From Arthrobacter sp. Bi83 (lineage in GTDB: Bacteria > Actinomycetota > Actinomycetes > Actinomycetales > Micrococcaceae), in NCBI RefSeq assembly GCF_918698095.1, contig NZ_CAKKLY010000006.1:1-64000 (forward strand): DNA of 64,000 nucleotides, read 5' to 3'. The translations under genes and the position numbers were made by a program. Numbering within the stretch: position 1 is the stretch's first letter; the number at the start of each line of letters is the position of its first letter. Shown here in pieces: positions 60,771-64,000 of this stretch. Under the pieces are notes generated by a model that did not search any database, had not been told where the DNA came from, and saw only the letters and a program-made list of their open reading frames with translations.

Positions 60771-62245
60771 GCAGCAACGAAGTGAGCGAAGCCGAAGCCC
60801 CGGACGCCAGAACCCAGGAACACGGAAGCCCCGGGACGCAGCCCGCGACCCCCGGGACGCAGCCCGCGACCCCCGGGACGCAGACCGCAACCCCCGGGAC
60901 GCCGCGGCGGCGCCGGCTGCACCCGGCCTGGATTGTGGCGTCCGTGGCGTTCCTGGCTCTTGTTGGCGCCGCCGGTTTCCGGGCCGCGCCCGGCGTGCTC
61001 ATGGTCCCGCTGCAGCAGGAATTCGGCTGGTCCACCACGGTGCTGTCTGCAGCTGTCAGCATCAACCTGGTCTTGTTCGGCCTCACCGCCCCGTTCGCCG
61101 CCGCCCTCATGGAACGGTTCGGGATCCGCGCCGTGACGGCCGTGGCGCTCGTCCTGATTGGGGCCGGCAGCGCGCTGACCGTGCTGGTCAGCCAGTCCTG
61201 GCAGATCCTGCTGACCTGGGGGCTGCTGATCGGACTGGGGACCGGCTCCATGGCGCTCGTGTTCGCGGCGACCATCGCCAACACATGGTTCGCCAGGAGC
61301 CGCGGGCTGGTGATCGGAATCCTGACCGCCGGCAGCGCCGCCGGCCAGCTGGTCTTCCTGCCGTTCATGGCCATGCTGGCGCAGGATCCCGGCTGGCGCC
61401 AGGCCTCCCTCCTGATCGCGGCCGGCGCCCTGGCGGTAGTCCCGCTGGTGCTGAAGTTCCTGAAGAACTCGCCGGCCGACGTCGGGGTGTTGCCTTACGG
61501 CGCGGAGGCGTCGGTCAGCGACTCGGAACCGGGGTCCGCCCCTCCGGCCGACGCCGACGCCGTCGCTGTCACTGCGGTCACCGGATCCGCCGCCCAGCCC
61601 AGCGGCAACGCGGCTGTCCGCGCGCTGCAGGTGCTCAAGCGTGCCAGCAAGGTGCGCACATTCTGGGCACTCGTGGCCGGATTCGCCATCTGCGGCGCCA
61701 CCACCAACGGACTCATCGGGACCCACTTCATTCCCTCCGCCCACGACCACGGCATGCCGGAGACCACCGCGGCGGGCCTGCTGGCGGTCGTCGGGATTTT
61801 CGACATCCTGGGCACCATCGCTTCCGGGTGGCTGACCGACCGCTTCAACCCGAGGATCCTGCTGGCCGTGTACTACCAGTTCCGCGGGATCGGGCTGCTG
61901 GTGCTCCCGCTGCTCCTGAGCGCTTCGGTCCAGCCCAGCATGATCGTGTTCGTGGTGATCTACGGCCTCGACTGGGTGGCCACCGTGCCGCCCACGGCCG
62001 CCATCTGCCGCAAGGTGTTCGGCGCAGACGGCAGCGTGGTGTTCGGCTGGGTCTTCGCAGCCCACCAGCTCGGCGCCGCAGCGGCAGCCCTGGCCGCAGG
62101 GGCGATCCGCGACGCCACGGGCCAATACACCTACGCGTGGTTTGCCGCTGCCGCGATGTGCACCATTGCCGCGGTCATCAGCGCCACGATGCGCAAGGAT
62201 GCCGGCAAGGCGCAGCCTGCACCGGTCGCCGCCGGCGCTGCCTGA
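60767..62245 (+). CDS. MFS transporter
   Basis: 492 residues, about 12 hydrophobic segments. An unusual hydrophilic N-terminus (about 1-45) contains tandem PGTQPAT repeats. The first helix is PAWIVASVAFLALVGAAGFRAAPG, followed by VPLQQEFGWSTTVLSAAVSI and ERFGIRA, the monocarboxylate/oxalate-formate MFS pattern (FGWS...). A central loop of about 60 residues (PYGAEASVSDSEPGSAPPADA) joins the halves. It is coupled to the HxlR gene by a 4-nt overlap. Substrate unknown; metabolite or drug transport is likely. Confidence 0.85.
   Translation: MSSNEVSEAEAPDARTQEHGSPGTQPATPGTQPATPGTQTATPGTPRRRRLHPAWIVASVAFLALVGAAGFRAAPGVLMVPLQQEFGWSTTVLSAAVSINLVLFGLTAPFAAALMERFGIRAVTAVALVLIGAGSALTVLVSQSWQILLTWGLLIGLGTGSMALVFAATIANTWFARSRGLVIGILTAGSAAGQLVFLPFMAMLAQDPGWRQASLLIAAGALAVVPLVLKFLKNSPADVGVLPYGAEASVSDSEPGSAPPADADAVAVTAVTGSAAQPSGNAAVRALQVLKRASKVRTFWALVAGFAICGATTNGLIGTHFIPSAHDHGMPETTAAGLLAVVGIFDILGTIASGWLTDRFNPRILLAVYYQFRGIGLLVLPLLLSASVQPSMIVFVVIYGLDWVATVPPTAAICRKVFGADGSVVFGWVFAAHQLGAAAAALAAGAIRDATGQYTYAWFAAAAMCTIAAVISATMRKDAGKAQPAPVAAGAA
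60831..60900 (+). repeat. Tandem 21-nt repeats in the 5' end of the MFS gene
   Basis: Units 60831-60851, 60852-60872, 60873-60893 (consensus CCGGGACGCAGCCCGCGACC plus C) and a partial one to 60900. They encode PGTQPAT repeats. Slippage could change the copy number without breaking the frame. Confidence 0.88.
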
Positions 62246-62416
62246 TACTTTGCGGTCCGCAGCGGCGAGGGCGCCGGAGCAAGCGGCCAGCGGTCAGTAG
62301 AATGAGCGGGTGGCGCCTGGTCGGGCGCGGGTCCTGCGGCACGGCGCAAAACGCGTGCAGCAGGCGCACATACAGGATCCACGCTTCGTCAGGATTGCAC
62401 ATCAGGGGGACACTGA

Positions 62417-63784
62417 ATGGCACTGCTCGACGCCCAAGCACAAGGCAGTACGCCCGCTGACGCACAAGACGGAAGGGTCGCCGGCCCGGAGGGGCGCCTG
62501 CGCCGTCCTTTGGCCGCGGTGCTCTCCGCGGAGTTCCTGACGCTGCTCGCGGTGCTGGCCGCCGCCATCTTCATCTCATCGCGGCTCGACGCGTGGGGCG
62601 AGAAGGGCCTGGACTTCAGCGTCTACTGGCACGGCGGCAAGGTCCTGAACGAAGCCGGCCTCGCGCCGTCGGGCCTCTACCGTCTGACACTGGAATGGGC
62701 AGGTGGTCCGCAACTTCCGTTCACCTATCCGCCGTTCGCGGCGCTCCTCTTCAGCCTGCTGGCCAGGCTGCCGCAGGAAACGGCCCTCTTGCTCTTCAAC
62801 GCCGCCGGGGTGGCCGTCGCCGCATGGGTGGCGGCGCGCGGAGTCCGCTACTGGAACGCCAAGTCCGACTGGCGCAGCACCTTTGCCTCCGCCACGCTGC
62901 CCTCGCTGCTCAACCGCCTGGGCGCGGTTGTGCTGCTCTTGGCTGTTCTCAACCTGGGCCCGTGGCGCGAGACCCTGGCCTTCGGCCAGATCAACATCCT
63001 CCTGATGGGGATGATGGCGGCAGACCTCCTGGCCCGCAACCCGCGCTGGAGCCGAGGCCTGCCCGGCAGCGGCTTCCTGGTGGGCGTGGCGGCCGGAATC
63101 AAGCTGACACCCCTGGTGTTCGGCCTGTACTTCCTGGTGCGCAGGGACTGGCGCGGGCTGCTGAACATGGGCGCCGGCTTCGCCTCCACCGTGCTGTTGG
63201 GCTGGCTCATCAGACCCGCAGAGTCCCTGCAATTCTGGCTTGACATCATTCCGGACACCTCCCGGATCGGCGGGGCAGGCTACGTGGACAACCTGTCTAT
63301 TAAAGGGGCGCTGCTGCACTTCGGTGTTCCTGCTGCCGGAGTCACTCTCCCCTGGCTGGTCCTGAGTCTCCTGGTGGTGGCCCTCGGCGCGGCCGTCATC
63401 AAGTCCGCCAGCGACCAAGGCTCCAGGGTGGTGGCCATTTCCGCCACGGCCCTCACCATGCTGCTCGTCAGTCCCGTTTCGTGGTCCCACCACTGGGTCT
63501 GGATAGCGGCGGTGCTGCCTGCATTTGCCTGGACCCTGCGCGAGACTCCTCACCGTCATCGGCTGATGCGCTGGCTCATGGGAGTAGTCCTCGGGGTTTC
63601 AACCATTGTGTTCCTCTTCTCGCCCAAGACCATCGGCACCGCGTTCGGGGCAGGGAACCTCAACATCCAGACGCCCGGGCTGTGGATCATGGCCTCCAGC
63701 GCAGGCGTGTTCTGTGCCGTGGCCATCATGGCCTGCTGGCTCGTGGTGCTGCGGCGGGGCAAAGTGGCGGAGCTGCCGGCATGA
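62417..63784 (+). CDS. GT87-type polyprenol-dependent membrane glycosyltransferase (DUF2029), second paralogue
   Basis: 455 residues, same length and layout as the protein at 58705. Catalytic acidic residue in LDFSVYWHGGKVLNEAG near 69; TYPPFAALLFSLLARL, PWRETLAFGQINILLMGMMAADL and SPVSWSHHWVWIAAVLPAF match the paralogue blocks. About 11 hydrophobic segments. GGGGGAC lies 5 bases before the ATG. The 171 nt upstream hold no gene. It overlaps the following SDR gene by 4 nt. The two GT87 genes flank the HxlR-MFS pair, suggesting duplication with that pair inserted or retained between them. Confidence 0.85.
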   Translation: MALLDAQAQGSTPADAQDGRVAGPEGRLRRPLAAVLSAEFLTLLAVLAAAIFISSRLDAWGEKGLDFSVYWHGGKVLNEAGLAPSGLYRLTLEWAGGPQLPFTYPPFAALLFSLLARLPQETALLLFNAAGVAVAAWVAARGVRYWNAKSDWRSTFASATLPSLLNRLGAVVLLLAVLNLGPWRETLAFGQINILLMGMMAADLLARNPRWSRGLPGSGFLVGVAAGIKLTPLVFGLYFLVRRDWRGLLNMGAGFASTVLLGWLIRPAESLQFWLDIIPDTSRIGGAGYVDNLSIKGALLHFGVPAAGVTLPWLVLSLLVVALGAAVIKSASDQGSRVVAISATALTMLLVSPVSWSHHWVWIAAVLPAFAWTLRETPHRHRLMRWLMGVVLGVSTIVFLFSPKTIGTAFGAGNLNIQTPGLWIMASSAGVFCAVAIMACWLVVLRRGKVAELPA

Positions 63785-64000
63785 GCCTTGAACCCGACCA
63801 CGCGGAACTCCAGGCGGTTGAACCCCAGCGCAAAACGGCCCTCGTCACCGGCACCGGCCGGCTGGCCGGGATCGGCGCCGGGATCGCCCGGCAGTTGGCT
63901 GCCGACGGCTGGGACCTGGTCCTGACCTACTGGCAGGAGTACGACGCCCGCATGCCCTGGGGAATCCAGCCTGACGACGTCGAACAGCTCACCGCCGAGC
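63781..64000 (+). CDS. SDR family oxidoreductase, N-terminal part
   Basis: First 73 residues of a short-chain dehydrogenase, cut by the right edge. ATG 63781 overlaps the glycosyltransferase stop by 4 nt (ATGA). After about 17 polar residues the Rossmann start is clear: TALVTGTGRLAGIGAGIARQL with a TGxxxxxGxGxG pattern, then DLVLTYWQEYDARMPWG. Active-site Tyr and Lys lie beyond the window. Substrate unknown. Confidence 0.8.
   Translation, partial: MSLEPDHAELQAVEPQRKTALVTGTGRLAGIGAGIARQLAADGWDLVLTYWQEYDARMPWGIQPDDVEQLTAE

Noticed and set aside
60158-62125. Minus-strand open frame of 655 codons over the HxlR and MFS genes
   Set aside because: Pure shadow of two well-supported genes; it spans both without regard to their boundary and is Gly, Arg and Gln-rich.

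Overview
The window is a dense, high-GC chromosomal segment of an actinobacterium. Gene content and style point to Micrococcaceae of the Arthrobacter/Pseudarthrobacter type: GTG starts, 4-nt gene overlaps, fused siroheme synthase plus FprA, a PucR-regulated GABA operon, CatR/catalase, EfeOB, and short palindromes at gene ends. This placement is inferred from gene families, not from a database search. No prophage, transposase, integrase or CRISPR array was seen. The only RNA gene found is tRNA-Tyr(GUA).

Layout. 0-5.4 kb is a sulfur-assimilation end: a sulfonate/nitrate-type ABC transporter (binding protein cut by the left edge), a quinol-monooxygenase-like protein, bifunctional siroheme synthase and an FprA ferredoxin-NADP reductase. 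5.4-12.8 kb holds a minus-strand operon (an in-frame fusion of an unknown domain to SRPBCC, DUF1206, a small protein), membrane proteins, an AI-2E family exporter and a GntR/MFS operon. 12.9-22.2 kb has a CYTH-CHAD protein, a PucR regulator divergent from aminobutyraldehyde dehydrogenase plus GABA transaminase, a universal stress protein, RarD and a viral-type topoisomerase IB. 22.4-28.7 kb carries a second FprA and a GAF-regulated ethanol/aldehyde locus (aldehyde dehydrogenase, alcohol dehydrogenase, DUF779) with a CRP/GlxR-like box.

28.8-34.5 kb is a single very large gene for a secreted animal-type haem peroxidase with RTX repeats, two fibronectin-III-like and two Ig-like (Big_5) domains. 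34.7-44.9 kb follows with an APC amino-acid permease, DUF2461, a catalase with its Fur-family repressor and a clear Fur box, an EntS-like MFS exporter, HtpX, an EfeOB iron/haem operon lacking EfeU but with a DtxR-like box, and YajQ. 45-54.7 kb contains a small secreted protein, tRNA-Tyr, a lipoprotein, a sortase-like protein, a thioesterase, thioredoxin, acyl-CoA synthetase, an orphan AbiEi/DUF559-type protein, AlkA and two VOC proteins. 54.8-64 kb has an SLC13/ArsB-like permease, transsulfuration genes (CBS, MetB), two GT87-type membrane glycosyltransferases flanking an HxlR/MFS pair, and the start of an SDR oxidoreductase.

The least expected signals are non-coding. Four copies of a long palindrome with arms like CAACGCGGGGTCA lie at gene ends, three of them within 3.3 kb, and two bracket the AbiEi/DUF559 gene. 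A second palindrome family (TTGAGCTTGTCGA arms) sits between gabD-like/gabT and between cbs/metB. A 19-bp perfect palindrome supplies the last six codons of rarD. Among proteins, the giant peroxidase, the fused SRPBCC ORF and the sortase-like protein without an obvious catalytic Arg deserve a second look.
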